DNA of 64,000 nucleotides from Pseudomonadota bacterium (GCA_021819435.1 JAKARB010000002.1:186001-250000), one strand, 5' to 3'. Positions 23,033 through 32,486 are shown, numbered from the stretch's first letter. Notes: generated from the letters alone by a model not told the origin. Translations and numbers: made by a program.

Positions 23033-23370
23033 AGGCCATCGCGCGGGCGTGCATGGAAGGGCCGCCCCGCGACGAGACGAACGAGGCCCTCGCCGCCTTC
23101 GGCATTGCTCCCGATGCCATGCCGAAAGCCGAGAAGCCTCTCGTCGAGGTATGGCCCGAGCACGAGGCCGCGCTTCGGCTCTTCCTCGCAATGCAAACGC
23201 AATGGCGCGTCGGCATGGGCGGCCCGGTGGGGCTCGATTACGGGGTGTTGACCCTGGTCGCTGAGTCCATCGGCATCAAACCCAAAGACGTGCGCAAGAA
23301 CTTCGCCGACTTGCAGGGCATCGAGCGCGAGGCCCTCGCCTGGATGAGCGAGCAACACAAGACGAAATGA
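22688..23370 (+). CDS. Tail assembly chaperone, -1 frameshift form (gpGT-like)
   Basis: A -1 slip on A-AAA-AAC at 23023-23029 continues reading at 23029 (CTA AAG GCC...) through LKAIARACMEGPPRDETNEA to the TGA at 23370, giving 227 residues instead of 114. The extension (WPEHEAALRLFLAMQTQWRV, YGVLTLVAESIG) is a DUF1799-like domain, usual for the T part. The extended form is expected to bind the tape measure protein and the short form the tail tube. The tape measure start (23367) overlaps the stop by four bases. Confidence 0.75.
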
Positions 23371-26300
23371 CGAACGACGTAAAGCTCACCCTCACGGCCG
23401 ACGGCTCTCAAGCCGAAGCGGCCGTCGTCAAGGTCGGCAAGGCCCTCGACGGCCTCGCCGCTCCCGCAACCGATGCCGGTAAGGCCGTCGACACCCTGAC
23501 GAAGAAACTCTCGAAGGTGGGCGACGTGAAGCGCCTCGACGTGGCCCGAGACATTCTCGGCGTCGATTCGTTCGTGAAGGTCGAGCGCGAGATTCGTCGA
23601 GTCGAGGCCGCATATAAGCGGCTCGCCGATTCCGGCAAGGCGACGGCCGCCGAGCTTGCTCAAGCCGACCGCGCTCGCGCCGCTGCTGTTGAGCAACTGA
23701 AGGCGAAGCTCGGCGAAGCTGGCAAGGCCGGGCAAGTGAGCGCGGCTCAGACTGCGGCCGCCTTCCGCACGCTGCCCGCTCAGATGACGGACATCGTCAC
23801 CCAGCTACAAGGCGGCGCGAACCCCTTGACAATCCTGCTTCAGCAAGGCGGGCAAATTAAGGATTCCTTCGGCGGCTTCGCCCCGACCTTCCGCGCCCTG
23901 GCTGGCGCAATCACACCCGTCGGCCTCGCGGTCGCTGGCGTGGCCGCTTCTGTCGGCTTCCTGGCCGTCGCCTACATGCAGGCCGAGAGCGAGGCCGCTG
24001 CCCTGACGAACGCGAACAAGCTGACCGGGGGCGTCGCTGGCATCACGAGCGCGAACATCGACGCCTTGACCGCGTCCGTCTCGAACCTGTCGGGCGTGAC
24101 TGTCGGCGCCGCCCGTGACATCGCGACCGCTGTCGCTGGCTCGGGCATGTTCAACACGAAGAACGCCGAGGCCGCAACGCGAGCAATCGCGCTTTACACG
24201 AAGGCAACGGGCACCGATGCACCCGAGGCCCTCAAGCTGTTCGAAACCTTCACCAAGGACGCGGCAGGGGCCTCGCTGACCCTGAACGAGCGCGTTCGCT
24301 TCCTGACCCCTGAGCTTCTGAAGCAAATTCAGGGCTTGCAAGACCACGGCAAGAACGCCGAGGCCGCTGCTGTCGCGATGAAGGCCGTCGGCGACGCGCT
24401 CGAATCGAACCGCCCGAAGCTGACGACCATCGGCCAATTGCTCGAAGACGGCGCGAACGCATGGTCGAAGTTCTGGAAGGCGGCGAAGGGCACGGTCGTC
24501 GGTGAGTCCGACTCCGACAAGCTGGCATCGCTGCAAGAGCGCATCAAGAACATGCGCGCATCGGGCTATAAGGCCGAGTCGTCGCCCCTGCTTGCTGGCA
24601 TGGAAGGCGAGGCCGACAAGCTGACGGCAAAGCTCAACGCACAGAAGGCCGCCGACGAGCAACGCGCCCGCGAGCAAGACAAGAAAGACGAGCGCGTCGC
24701 CGCTCAAAACAAGGTCGCGGGCCTGCTGGCTCAAGCGGACGCACAAAAGCGCCTGAACCTTGCGGTCGAAGAGGCGACGAAGGCATTCGACGCTCTCGAA
24801 GGCACCTCGGCGGCCGTGCCTGCGGCCGATCAGGCTCGCGTGATTAACTACCTCCGCGAGAGCCTCGCCGACCGCACCGGCATCGCCACTGCTCAAGCCC
24901 GCATCGCGCTCGAACTGTCGACCGCTCGGGCTGGCGCTCAAGCTCGCCTCGACATGCAGGGCAAGGCCGAGGCCGCCTTGAACGCGCAACGCTCGAAGGG
25001 CCTCGTCGATGTCGAAGAGTACGAAGACAAGAAGCTCGCCATCGAGCGCGCCCGCCTGGACGCACGCGCGAAGCTCATCGAGCAAGAAATCGCCCTCGAA
25101 AAGAAGCGCCCCGTCACCTCTGCGGCCGACGGCCTGACCCGTGAGGCGAACGTCGCGTCGCTGCGCTCTCAACTGGCGAGCAATCGCGCCGAGCGCGACA
25201 ACCTGGGCACGAACGCCGACGCGGCGAAGGCGGCCCGCGAGCTTGAAGACTTCCGCAAGGGTGCGACCGACTTCGCTGCGGCCTACACACAAGCGAACGA
25301 GGCGGCCGTCTCCCTGTCGAATCAATCGGCGCAAGCCCTGGCGCAACTCATCACCGACCCGGTCGAGCGCGCGAAGGCCGAGGCCGATGTCGCTGTCGCC
25401 GAGATTGAGCGCAACGCGGCACGCATTCGCCTCGCCGTGCAAGGTCAAGCCGACATGCTGCGCGGTCGCGCTTCTGCTGCCCTGGAAGATGGGAAGAGCG
25501 ACATCGCCGCTTCGCTGAAGGCTCAGGCCGACGAACTCGACAAGGTCATTCAACGGCTTGACACCGCGACCTCGAAGGCTTCGGTCGCCGCGCGCCAGAA
25601 GGCGGGGGCACCCGTGGCCGACGACTTCATCAAGGGCGGTCAGTCTGTCGACCTGTCTGCGGGCTTCGACAAACAAACGCAATCCCTCGCGCAGTTTTCG
25701 ACGAGCTTTAAGAACCTGCTCGACCTGCAAATTCGCTACAACCAAGCGCGCGAGGCCGCTGCGGGCAACGCCGAGAAGCTGGCCGCCATCGAGAAGGCGA
25801 ACACGCTGCAACAACTGGCCGGTTATGCGACCCTGGTCGGCGCGGCGAAGGGGCTCGTCAAAGAGAAGACCGGGGCACACAAGCTGCTCGCCGCTTCCGA
25901 GAAGGCTCTTCGGGCAATCGAGATTGCGCAAGCCATTCGCGCCGCTGCCGTGAAGATTGGCCTTATCGAAGGTGAGACGGCCGTGAAGGTGGCAAGCGAC
26001 GGCACGAAGGCCGCGAGCGAGTCGGGCTTCACGCTCTTCTCGATTGCTCAGTCTGGCGCGCGTACCGCAGTGAAGGCCGTCGAGGCGCTCGTGTCTCAAC
26101 TGACCTTGCCATTCCCCGCGAACGTGCCCGCCTTCGCCATCACGGCCGCAATGCTGGCCGGGCTCGGCATCGCCGTCGGTGGCATGGGCGGCGGCGGCGG
26201 CTCTGGCGCCGACTCCCTGGGCAACCCGAACACCGGCACGGGCACGGTGCTCGGCGACCCGACGGCCCAATCTGAGAGCATCGCGAAGAGCCTCGACGAG

Positions 26301-28181
26301 CTTTCGGGCATCGACACGGAAACGGCGCGCTACTCGGCGCAGATGGCCGCGAGCCTGCGCAACATCGAGAGCAACATCGGCGGCGTTGCTTCTCTGCTCA
26401 TCAAGAGCGGGGCCATCGACGCATCGGCCGCAGGCATTCAAACCGGCTTCAAGCAAGACGCGCTCGGCAAGCTGGCCGCGCTGCCGAATAAGCTCGTCGC
26501 CGCGACCGTGGCAAAGATTCCCGTCATCGGTGGGATTGCTGCGGGCCTGCTCAATAAGGTCGGCAACATCGTCGGCAACTTGTTCGGCACGAAGACGAGC
26601 ATCACGGGACAAGGCATTTTCGCGGGCGCGCAAAGCCTTAGCTCTGTCCTGTCTGGCGGCTTTCAGGCTCAATACTTCACCGAAATCGAGAAGAAGAAGA
26701 AAGCCTTCGGCGTGACCTACTCGTCGAGCAAGTCGGTTCGCATGACCGACGCCGACGCGCAATTCGAAGACCAAATTACGAAGGTCTTCTCGAACTTCTC
26801 GACGCTCGTCAAGGCGGCGGCCGGGCCGCTCGGCCGCAACCTCGGCGACATTCAAGCGAAGCTCGACTCGTTCGTCGTCAACATCGGCCGAATCGACACG
26901 AAGGGCCTGAGCGGTCAAGAGCTTCAAGACCGCTTGACGGCCGTCTTCGGCGCCGTCGGTGACAACATCGCGGCCGTTGCCCTCGGCGGCCTTGAGCAAT
27001 TCCAGAAGGTCGGCGAAGGCTACCTTCAGACCGTGACGCGCGTCGCAACCGGCGTTGAAGTCGGCACGCTGGCATTGAAGAAGCTGCGCATCGCCGCGAT
27101 TGATTACAACAAGGTGGCGAACAAGCAAGGCGACGTGAGTGCCGAGCTTGTGCGCGACTCCATCATCGCCGCCGATGGCTTGAACCTTCTGACCGAGGTG
27201 ATTGCGACCCTCGACGGCTCGGGCTCTGACATCGCCGACGCCTTCCGCGCACTTGACGACGTTCGCACGTCGATGAAGCTGCTCGGCCTGGACGCGAGCG
27301 CGGTCGGCTTCGACCTCATCAACGGGGCGGGCGGCGCTCAAGCCCTGGCCGATGCCGTGAAGGCGTTCGAGGAAGGCTTCACCGACGAGGGCGCTCAAGT
27401 CACGAACAAGGCGAAGCGCCTGTCGGATCAATTCGAGAAGCTCGGCCTCTCGATGCCCTCGTCGTCTGCCGACTTCGTCAAGCTGGTGAAGGGCATCGAC
27501 ACGAGCACCGAGTCGGGTCGCGACTTGCTCGGCGCCGTGCTGGCGCTGTCTGGCGGCTTCTCCGACTTGCTCGGCGCATTGAAGGACACGGGCAAGGGCA
27601 TCGCCGACGAGATTGAGCGCATCAAGGGATTGAGCGCGACGGGGTCGGCCCGCACGCTGGCCGGTGCTCAAGCCGACTTCAGCATCGCGACCGTTCAGGC
27701 TCGCGCGGGCTCTCAGACTGCCGTCGACTCTCTGCCGAAGCTGTCTCAAGCCCTGCTCGATGTGGCGCAGTCGTCGGCCTCTTCTGCTGAAGAGTACGCA
27801 ACGATTCAAGCTCAAACCCTGGCCTCGCTTCAAGCGACGCTCGACGCCATCACCGACCCGAAGAAGCGCCTCACGGTGCCCGGCTTCGCTTCCGGTGGAT
27901 CGTTCGGCGGCGGCCTTCGCCTTGTCGGTGAGAACGGCCCCGAGCTTGAAGTCACCGGCCCGAGCCGAATCTTCAACGCCGACCAAACCCGGGCGCTTTT
28001 GTCGCGTGGTGATGAGAGTCTCGCCGCAGAAGTGCGAGCCCTTCGCGAAGAGGTGGCCGCCCTGCGTGCCGAGCAAATGCAAGGACACGCGGCAATCGCA
28101 GGACACGCGCGACGCACTGCCGAGACGCTGACCCGCGTCACCCCCGACGGCTATGCCCTGGCCGTGAAGACCGCGACTTAA
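23367..28181 (+). CDS. Tail tape measure protein
   Basis: 1604 residues. Long helical protein with AAFRTLPAQMTDIVTQLQGG then ANPLTILLQQGGQIKDSFGG, the lambda gpH-type tape measure signature, followed by hydrophobic segments (about 165-200 and 905-950). Large heptad-rich blocks in the middle. C-terminus VPGFASGGSFGGGLRLVGEN then GPELEVTGPSRIFNADQT is typical. At roughly 0.15 nm per residue it predicts a tail near 240 nm, longer than lambda's. ATG overlaps the chaperone extension stop. Confidence 0.92.
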   Translation: MTNDVKLTLTADGSQAEAAVVKVGKALDGLAAPATDAGKAVDTLTKKLSKVGDVKRLDVARDILGVDSFVKVEREIRRVEAAYKRLADSGKATAAELAQADRARAAAVEQLKAKLGEAGKAGQVSAAQTAAAFRTLPAQMTDIVTQLQGGANPLTILLQQGGQIKDSFGGFAPTFRALAGAITPVGLAVAGVAASVGFLAVAYMQAESEAAALTNANKLTGGVAGITSANIDALTASVSNLSGVTVGAARDIATAVAGSGMFNTKNAEAATRAIALYTKATGTDAPEALKLFETFTKDAAGASLTLNERVRFLTPELLKQIQGLQDHGKNAEAAAVAMKAVGDALESNRPKLTTIGQLLEDGANAWSKFWKAAKGTVVGESDSDKLASLQERIKNMRASGYKAESSPLLAGMEGEADKLTAKLNAQKAADEQRAREQDKKDERVAAQNKVAGLLAQADAQKRLNLAVEEATKAFDALEGTSAAVPAADQARVINYLRESLADRTGIATAQARIALELSTARAGAQARLDMQGKAEAALNAQRSKGLVDVEEYEDKKLAIERARLDARAKLIEQEIALEKKRPVTSAADGLTREANVASLRSQLASNRAERDNLGTNADAAKAARELEDFRKGATDFAAAYTQANEAAVSLSNQSAQALAQLITDPVERAKAEADVAVAEIERNAARIRLAVQGQADMLRGRASAALEDGKSDIAASLKAQADELDKVIQRLDTATSKASVAARQKAGAPVADDFIKGGQSVDLSAGFDKQTQSLAQFSTSFKNLLDLQIRYNQAREAAAGNAEKLAAIEKANTLQQLAGYATLVGAAKGLVKEKTGAHKLLAASEKALRAIEIAQAIRAAAVKIGLIEGETAVKVASDGTKAASESGFTLFSIAQSGARTAVKAVEALVSQLTLPFPANVPAFAITAAMLAGLGIAVGGMGGGGGSGADSLGNPNTGTGTVLGDPTAQSESIAKSLDELSGIDTETARYSAQMAASLRNIESNIGGVASLLIKSGAIDASAAGIQTGFKQDALGKLAALPNKLVAATVAKIPVIGGIAAGLLNKVGNIVGNLFGTKTSITGQGIFAGAQSLSSVLSGGFQAQYFTEIEKKKKAFGVTYSSSKSVRMTDADAQFEDQITKVFSNFSTLVKAAAGPLGRNLGDIQAKLDSFVVNIGRIDTKGLSGQELQDRLTAVFGAVGDNIAAVALGGLEQFQKVGEGYLQTVTRVATGVEVGTLALKKLRIAAIDYNKVANKQGDVSAELVRDSIIAADGLNLLTEVIATLDGSGSDIADAFRALDDVRTSMKLLGLDASAVGFDLINGAGGAQALADAVKAFEEGFTDEGAQVTNKAKRLSDQFEKLGLSMPSSSADFVKLVKGIDTSTESGRDLLGAVLALSGGFSDLLGALKDTGKGIADEIERIKGLSATGSARTLAGAQADFSIATVQARAGSQTAVDSLPKLSQALLDVAQSSASSAEEYATIQAQTLASLQATLDAITDPKKRLTVPGFASGGSFGGGLRLVGENGPELEVTGPSRIFNADQTRALLSRGDESLAAEVRALREEVAALRAEQMQGHAAIAGHARRTAETLTRVTPDGYALAVKTAT

Positions 28182-28185
28182 CGAC

Positions 28186-29067
28186 ATGAAGTTCATCATC
28201 CCGACCGCAATCACCGACGCGATGTTCGTGTCGTCGTCGGTGGCCGAGAACGACGCGGCGGCCTGGAACCCGTCGACGGCTTACGCCGTCGGCGCCCTGG
28301 CTTTGCTCACGTCGACGCACTCGGTTTACAAACGAATCGTCGCGGGCACGACCGCGACATCGCCCGATGTCGACTCGACGAATTGGGTTCGTGTAGGCCC
28401 TTCGAATCGCTGGGCCATGTTCGACAAGGCGACGGGCACCATCACGACCGCGCCCGGCCCGCTCACGTTCTCCGTGAAGCCGGGCATCGGCTCGGGCGTC
28501 GCGTTGCTCGACGTTGTCGGCTCGTTCTTGACCGTGACCGTCACCGATGGCGGCTCGACGACCTACACGCGCCGCGTAACGATGACCTCGGTCGACTCGA
28601 CCGATTGGTTCGGCTACTTCTTCGGCGACCAAATCAAGCGCACGGCCGTCGCCTTTACCGACGTGCCCATGACCTCGACGAGCGTCGTCACGGTCACGAT
28701 TGAAGGCGCGGGCAACGTGTCTTGCGGCACCTTCGTCGCTGGCACTGTCGTCGATGTCGGCGGGACGAAGTACGGGCTTCAATTGGGCATCGTCGACTAT
28801 TCCGTCAAGTCGACCGACGCCTTCGGCGCGACCACGGTCACACAACGAAGCTACGCGAAGCGCATGACCGCGACCGCTTACGTCGACCGCTCCCGAGTCG
28901 ACTACGTCGCGCAACGACTCGCGTCGGTGCGTGCTTTGCCTGTCGTGTGGATTGGCTCGGAGCTTTACGACACGTCGCTCATCTATGGCTTTTTCAAAGA
29001 CTTCGGAATCGACATTTCTTATTCGAACGTGTCGGTCTGCTCTTTGACTATCGAGGGGCTTTCGTAA
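28186..29067 (+). CDS. Putative distal tail / tail-tip protein
   Basis: 293 residues, beta-rich. AAAWNPSTAYAVGALALLTS then HSVYKRIVAGTTATSPDVDS and TNWVRVGPSNRWAMFD look like a carbohydrate-binding-type module (W-x3-T-Y-x-x-G pattern). The C-terminal part, RVDYVAQRLASVRALPVVWI then SLIYGFFKDFGIDISYSN, resembles distal tail hub proteins of some phages. Directly after the tape measure; the only candidate tail-tip hub in the window. Confidence 0.6.
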   Translation: MKFIIPTAITDAMFVSSSVAENDAAAWNPSTAYAVGALALLTSTHSVYKRIVAGTTATSPDVDSTNWVRVGPSNRWAMFDKATGTITTAPGPLTFSVKPGIGSGVALLDVVGSFLTVTVTDGGSTTYTRRVTMTSVDSTDWFGYFFGDQIKRTAVAFTDVPMTSTSVVTVTIEGAGNVSCGTFVAGTVVDVGGTKYGLQLGIVDYSVKSTDAFGATTVTQRSYAKRMTATAYVDRSRVDYVAQRLASVRALPVVWIGSELYDTSLIYGFFKDFGIDISYSNVSVCSLTIEGLS

Positions 29068-29079
29068 GAACCCCGACCG

Positions 29080-30348
29080 ATGCCGCTGCCAACACTACCG
29101 AGCCCGCCGACGCGGGCCGACCCCTCTACCTTCAACGACCGCGCCGACGCCTTCCTCGCCGCGCTTCCTGGCTTTGCGACGGCGTGTAATGCGCTTGAGC
29201 AATCCCTTCAACTGACGAGCACGGTCGCGACCTCGACGACCTCGCTCTCGGTGAGCACTGGCGCGAAGACCATCACGACCCAAACCGGGAAGGCTTGGGT
29301 CGTCGGTGCATTCCTCTACATCGTCGCGGCCGCATCGCCCTCGAACTACATGGTCGGGCAGGTGTCGAGTTATGACTCGGCGACCGGCGCGCTCGGCGTG
29401 TCTGTGAGCACCGCGAACGGCGGCGGAACATTCGCCTCGTGGGTCATCGGCTTGAGCGTGCCCGACAACGTGGCCGCGAACTTGAGCGGCGGCACCGCTG
29501 GGCAAATCGTCAAGCAATCCGGCCCGAACTCGACCGCCTTCATCGGCCCCGAGGCTGTCGTCGCCATTGCGGCCGCAGGCGGGGCCGCCGACGCCCTGAC
29601 CGCGTCGTTCACGCCTCAAATTTCGGCCGCATCGAATGGCATGGTCGTCTATGTGCGCGCCGCTTCGGCAAACGTGACCACGACGCCGAGCATCGTCGTC
29701 GGCACACTGGCCGCGAAGACCATCGTCAAGGGCCTGAACGCTCCCCTCGTCGCTGGCGACATCGCGGGCGCTGGTCACTGGCTGGCGCTTCAGTACGACG
29801 CAACGCTCGACAAGTTCGTTCTACTGAATCCCGCCTATGGCGTGAGCGGCTTCGTGCCCGGCATGGTCGGCATGTTTGCGCGCACCGACACGCCTGCGGG
29901 CTTCCTTCGAATGAACGGCTCGGCCGTCGCTGTCGCTTCCTATCCTGGCCTGACGGCCGCGATTTACTGCGGCGACTCGAACAACGCCTCGGCGACGTGG
30001 GGCTATCGCTGCACAGACTCGGCGAACCCGTCGACCACGCGCTCGACGACCGGGGCTTACATCGTGTTGCCCGACGCTCGTGCCGAGTTCCCTCGCGGCC
30101 TGGATGACGGCCGAGGCGTCGACTCTGGTCGCCTGCTTTGGTTCGCTCAGGCGCAACAACTGTGCGACCACTATCACAACCAATGGAGCGGCGCGGGCGG
30201 GCAGGGCCACGGCGGCGAACTGCCTCTCGTCGCGAACTACCAATATCGCGGCACTGAAGGCCCGATTCTCGGCGGCGGCGTGCCCGGCTCGACTGGCACC
30301 GAATTGCGTGTTCGCAATTTGGCGTTTCTCTTCTGCATCAAGTTCTGA
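29080..30348 (+). CDS. Tail fibre protein with collar-like C-terminus
   Basis: 422 residues. N-terminal DRADAFLAALPGFATACNAL is the conserved start of many phage fibres; the middle is Thr/Ser/Ala-rich beta sequence. The C-terminal FVPGMVGMFARTDTPAGFLR and YIVLPDARAEFPRGLDDGRG form a tail-collar-type domain, followed by a His-rich QLCDHYHNQWSG, consistent with metal-stabilised tip trimers. Likely the receptor-binding protein. Followed two bases on by a fibre-assembly-like gene. Confidence 0.78.
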   Translation: MPLPTLPSPPTRADPSTFNDRADAFLAALPGFATACNALEQSLQLTSTVATSTTSLSVSTGAKTITTQTGKAWVVGAFLYIVAAASPSNYMVGQVSSYDSATGALGVSVSTANGGGTFASWVIGLSVPDNVAANLSGGTAGQIVKQSGPNSTAFIGPEAVVAIAAAGGAADALTASFTPQISAASNGMVVYVRAASANVTTTPSIVVGTLAAKTIVKGLNAPLVAGDIAGAGHWLALQYDATLDKFVLLNPAYGVSGFVPGMVGMFARTDTPAGFLRMNGSAVAVASYPGLTAAIYCGDSNNASATWGYRCTDSANPSTTRSTTGAYIVLPDARAEFPRGLDDGRGVDSGRLLWFAQAQQLCDHYHNQWSGAGGQGHGGELPLVANYQYRGTEGPILGGGVPGSTGTELRVRNLAFLFCIKF

Positions 30349-30350
30349 CC

Positions 30351-30905
30351 ATGAACATCACGCGAACCGCTTACCAATGCGACGAGTTCGATTGCTTCGT
30401 CTGCGAGGTCGAGGCCGAGCGCGACCCGATGAACCCGGGCGTCTACCTGTGGCCCGGTGGGGCTCGCCACAAGGCCCCGCCGAGCACTGGCCCACATGAG
30501 GCCGCCCGATGGGTTGGCGACGATTGGGTCGTCGTGCCCGACTTCCGGGGCGTCACTGGATGGGGGCCGGATGGCGAGCAATTCTTCATTCACGAGCCGG
30601 GCATCGTGCCCCCTGAAGGCTGGACTCGCGAGCGCCCATCGCTGCCCGCTGCTGGCGCTGGTGATGTGCCATCTTCGGTGAGCCGCTTTCAGGCCCGCGC
30701 CGCCTTGATGCTCGAAGGCTTGCTCGACGAGGTCGAGGCTTACATCGCCCGCCCCGATGTCGACCCGCTGGCAAAGCTGGCATGGCGCGAGGCGACCGAG
30801 TTTCGGCGCAAGAGCCTCACGGTCGTGATGCTGTCGTCGGTGCTCGGCCTGACCGAAGCCGACCTCGACCGGCTCTTCATCAAGGCCGCTTCGATTGTGG
30901 TGTGA
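30351..30905 (+). CDS. Putative tail fibre assembly protein
   Basis: 184 residues. N-terminal YLWPGGARHKAPPSTGPHEA, ARWVGDDWVVVPDFRG matches tail fibre assembly chaperones; the C-terminal half (FQARAALMLEGLLDEVEAYI, LTEADLDRLFIKAA) is helical as in many such proteins. Position right after the fibre gene supports a folding or trimerisation role. Confidence 0.65.
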   Translation: MNITRTAYQCDEFDCFVCEVEAERDPMNPGVYLWPGGARHKAPPSTGPHEAARWVGDDWVVVPDFRGVTGWGPDGEQFFIHEPGIVPPEGWTRERPSLPAAGAGDVPSSVSRFQARAALMLEGLLDEVEAYIARPDVDPLAKLAWREATEFRRKSLTVVMLSSVLGLTEADLDRLFIKAASIVV

Positions 30906-30907
30906 GC

Positions 30908-31243
30908 ATGAACATCGTTACCCGAATCCTCATCTTCATCGCGTGCGCTGTCGCCGATGTCGTCTCGCTGCTCTGGATGGTGCCCCTCGTCGTGTTCGGC
31001 GATGGGCGGCGCTTCCTGGCAATCGCGATTGCGAAGGACTGCGCCGCCTCGGCCACGTTTGGCGGGAATGGCACGACGACCGTAAGCCTGCGCGCTGCGC
31101 TGGCGCGAGCGAGGGGCGCTCGTTGGGGTTGCGTGCTCTGCAAGCTGCTCGACGTGGTCGACAAGGGGCATTGCGACAAGCAACTCGCCGACCACGTTCA
31201 ACAACCCGCCAACAACCCGCAAGCATGGAACCCGACGCCGTGA
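30908..31243 (+). CDS. Small membrane protein of the lysis region (111 aa)
   Basis: One hydrophobic segment, MNIVTRILIFIACAVADVVS with LLWMVPLVVF, then a Cys-containing soluble part (AIAKDCAASATFGGNGTTTV, WGCVLCKLLDVVDKGHC). This pattern of one membrane helix plus a D-x3-N/G-T-S box is found in an uncharacterised phage family near lysis genes. Its stop overlaps the next GTG. Function unknown. Confidence 0.55.
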   Translation: MNIVTRILIFIACAVADVVSLLWMVPLVVFGDGRRFLAIAIAKDCAASATFGGNGTTTVSLRAALARARGARWGCVLCKLLDVVDKGHCDKQLADHVQQPANNPQAWNPTP

Positions 31244-31503
31244 CTCCCCACGACTTCCACCGACTCGAAGGCAAGGTCGACAAGCTGGCCGACGCTGTCG
31301 AGAAGCTCGTTCTCATCGAAGACCGCCAGACCCGACACGAGGCCCGACTCGACCGTCATGAGGCCGAGATTCGCGAAGCCCGCGAAGAGACGGCGAAGAC
31401 GAACCGACGATTCGACCGCTTCGTCGCTCTGCTCACTGGCGGCGCCTTCGTTGTGGGCGCCTTGTTCGAGCTTGCCAAGTTCGCGAAGGACATCGCGCAA
31501 TGA
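31240..31503 (+). CDS. XhlA-like holin-associated protein
   Basis: 87 residues from a GTG that overlaps the previous stop (GTGA); an ATG at 31225 adds five residues. Charged coiled coil FHRLEGKVDKLADAVEKLV, then RQTRHEARLDRHEAEIRE, ending in one C-terminal membrane helix (FVALLTGGAFVVGALFELA). This is the architecture of XhlA-type cell-surface proteins and small holin partners. Stop overlaps the DUF5675 gene start. Confidence 0.6.
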   Translation: MTPHDFHRLEGKVDKLADAVEKLVLIEDRQTRHEARLDRHEAEIREAREETAKTNRRFDRFVALLTGGAFVVGALFELAKFAKDIAQ

Positions 31504-31919
31504 ATCTTCAACTCATCCGATACCCGTCGAAGGGCGGCGCGACTCGCGGCGTCTTGTTCATCGACGGCCGGGCCTTCTGCATGACCCTCGAAGACGAGAC
31601 TCGCGAAGTTCCCGGCAAGCCTGTCGCCGCCTGGAAGGTGCCAGGACAAACCGCAATCCCGCGCGGCACTTACGCCGTGCAAATCACCCCCTCGGCGCGC
31701 TTTAAGCGCGACCTTCCTCTCGTGGTCGGCGTGCCCGGCTTCGATGGGATTCGCATTCACCCCGGCAACACGGCGGCCGACACCGAGGGGTGCATTCTGG
31801 TCGGGCAACCTTCCGGGCCTTACGACGTGGCGAAGAGCCGCGACACGTTCGAGCCGTTGTTCGCCGCCCTCTGCCTCGCCCGCGACCGTGGCGAGCAAAT
31901 CACCTTGAAAGTGGAGTGA
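31500..31919 (+). CDS. DUF5675 protein, candidate cell-wall lysis enzyme
   Basis: 139 residues. LFIDGRAFCMTLEDETREVP, TAIPRGTYAVQITPSARFKR then GIRIHPGNTAADTEGCILVG fit DUF5675. The H-x12-C arrangement (IHPGN...TEGCI) recalls the His/Cys active site of L,D-transpeptidase-like folds. It lies between two membrane proteins where an endolysin is expected, and no other endolysin is visible, so it may attack or remodel peptidoglycan. Enzyme activity is inferred. Confidence 0.65.
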   Translation: MNLQLIRYPSKGGATRGVLFIDGRAFCMTLEDETREVPGKPVAAWKVPGQTAIPRGTYAVQITPSARFKRDLPLVVGVPGFDGIRIHPGNTAADTEGCILVGQPSGPYDVAKSRDTFEPLFAALCLARDRGEQITLKVE

Positions 31920-31924
31920 ATCAA

Positions 31925-32467
31925 ATGGACTTGAAGAGCCTCGGCAAGCGGCTCGCCGACGTGGGTCTTCCCCTGCTCGGCGCCGCGCTGCCTGTCCCTG
32001 GTGGTGCTGCAATCGGCGCCGCCCTGGCCGAGTATGTGACCGGCGACGCGAAAGCCTCGGCCGCCGATGTCGTCGACGCCATCACGGCCGACCCTGCTGC
32101 CCGCGAGCGCGCCGCCGAGTTTCAGGCGACGCACCGCGAGACGGTCTTGAAGGTGCTCACCGAGCACGACTTGAACCGGGCGCGCGTGGCCCTGGAAGAC
32201 CGCCAGGGCGCGCGGCGCGCTTCGGTTGAGGGTGGCACCGCGAAACGGCTGTTCGTGCTGTCTGTGGTCATCCTGGCCGCCTCGCTTGGCGCCGAGATTG
32301 CCGCGCTCTTCCACGGCTTGCCCGCTGGCGTGTCCGAGCTTGTCGTCGGCCGTGTGTTGGGCCTGCTCGACGCGGCCGCGATGCTGGTGCTCGGCTTCCA
32401 TTACGGCACGAGCGAAGGGGCCGGTCGAGCGACCGAACTGCTCGCGCAGTCTGCGCCCGTCAAGTGA
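31925..32467 (+). CDS. Holin, 3TM type
   Basis: 180 residues. Amphipathic N-terminus with GLPLLGAALPVPGGAAIGAA (first hydrophobic segment), a long charged middle (VLKVLTEHDLNRARVALEDR), then two membrane helices (FVLSVVILAASLGAEIAALF and VLGLLDAAAMLVLGFHYGTS). FHYGTSEGAGRATELL is the usual C-terminus of 3TM holins. It would permeabilise the inner membrane at lysis. Last gene of the rightward late operon; a terminator follows. Confidence 0.75.
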   Translation: MDLKSLGKRLADVGLPLLGAALPVPGGAAIGAALAEYVTGDAKASAADVVDAITADPAARERAAEFQATHRETVLKVLTEHDLNRARVALEDRQGARRASVEGGTAKRLFVLSVVILAASLGAEIAALFHGLPAGVSELVVGRVLGLLDAAAMLVLGFHYGTSEGAGRATELLAQSAPVK

Positions 32468-32486
32468 CGGGCTCCCGCAAATGACG

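Noticed and set aside
23805-28214. Very long leftward open frame (1469 codons) opposite the tape measure gene
   Set aside because: It is a codon-bias shadow: the opposite strand has clear tape measure motifs, and the frame's product is Arg/His/Leu-rich without any domain.
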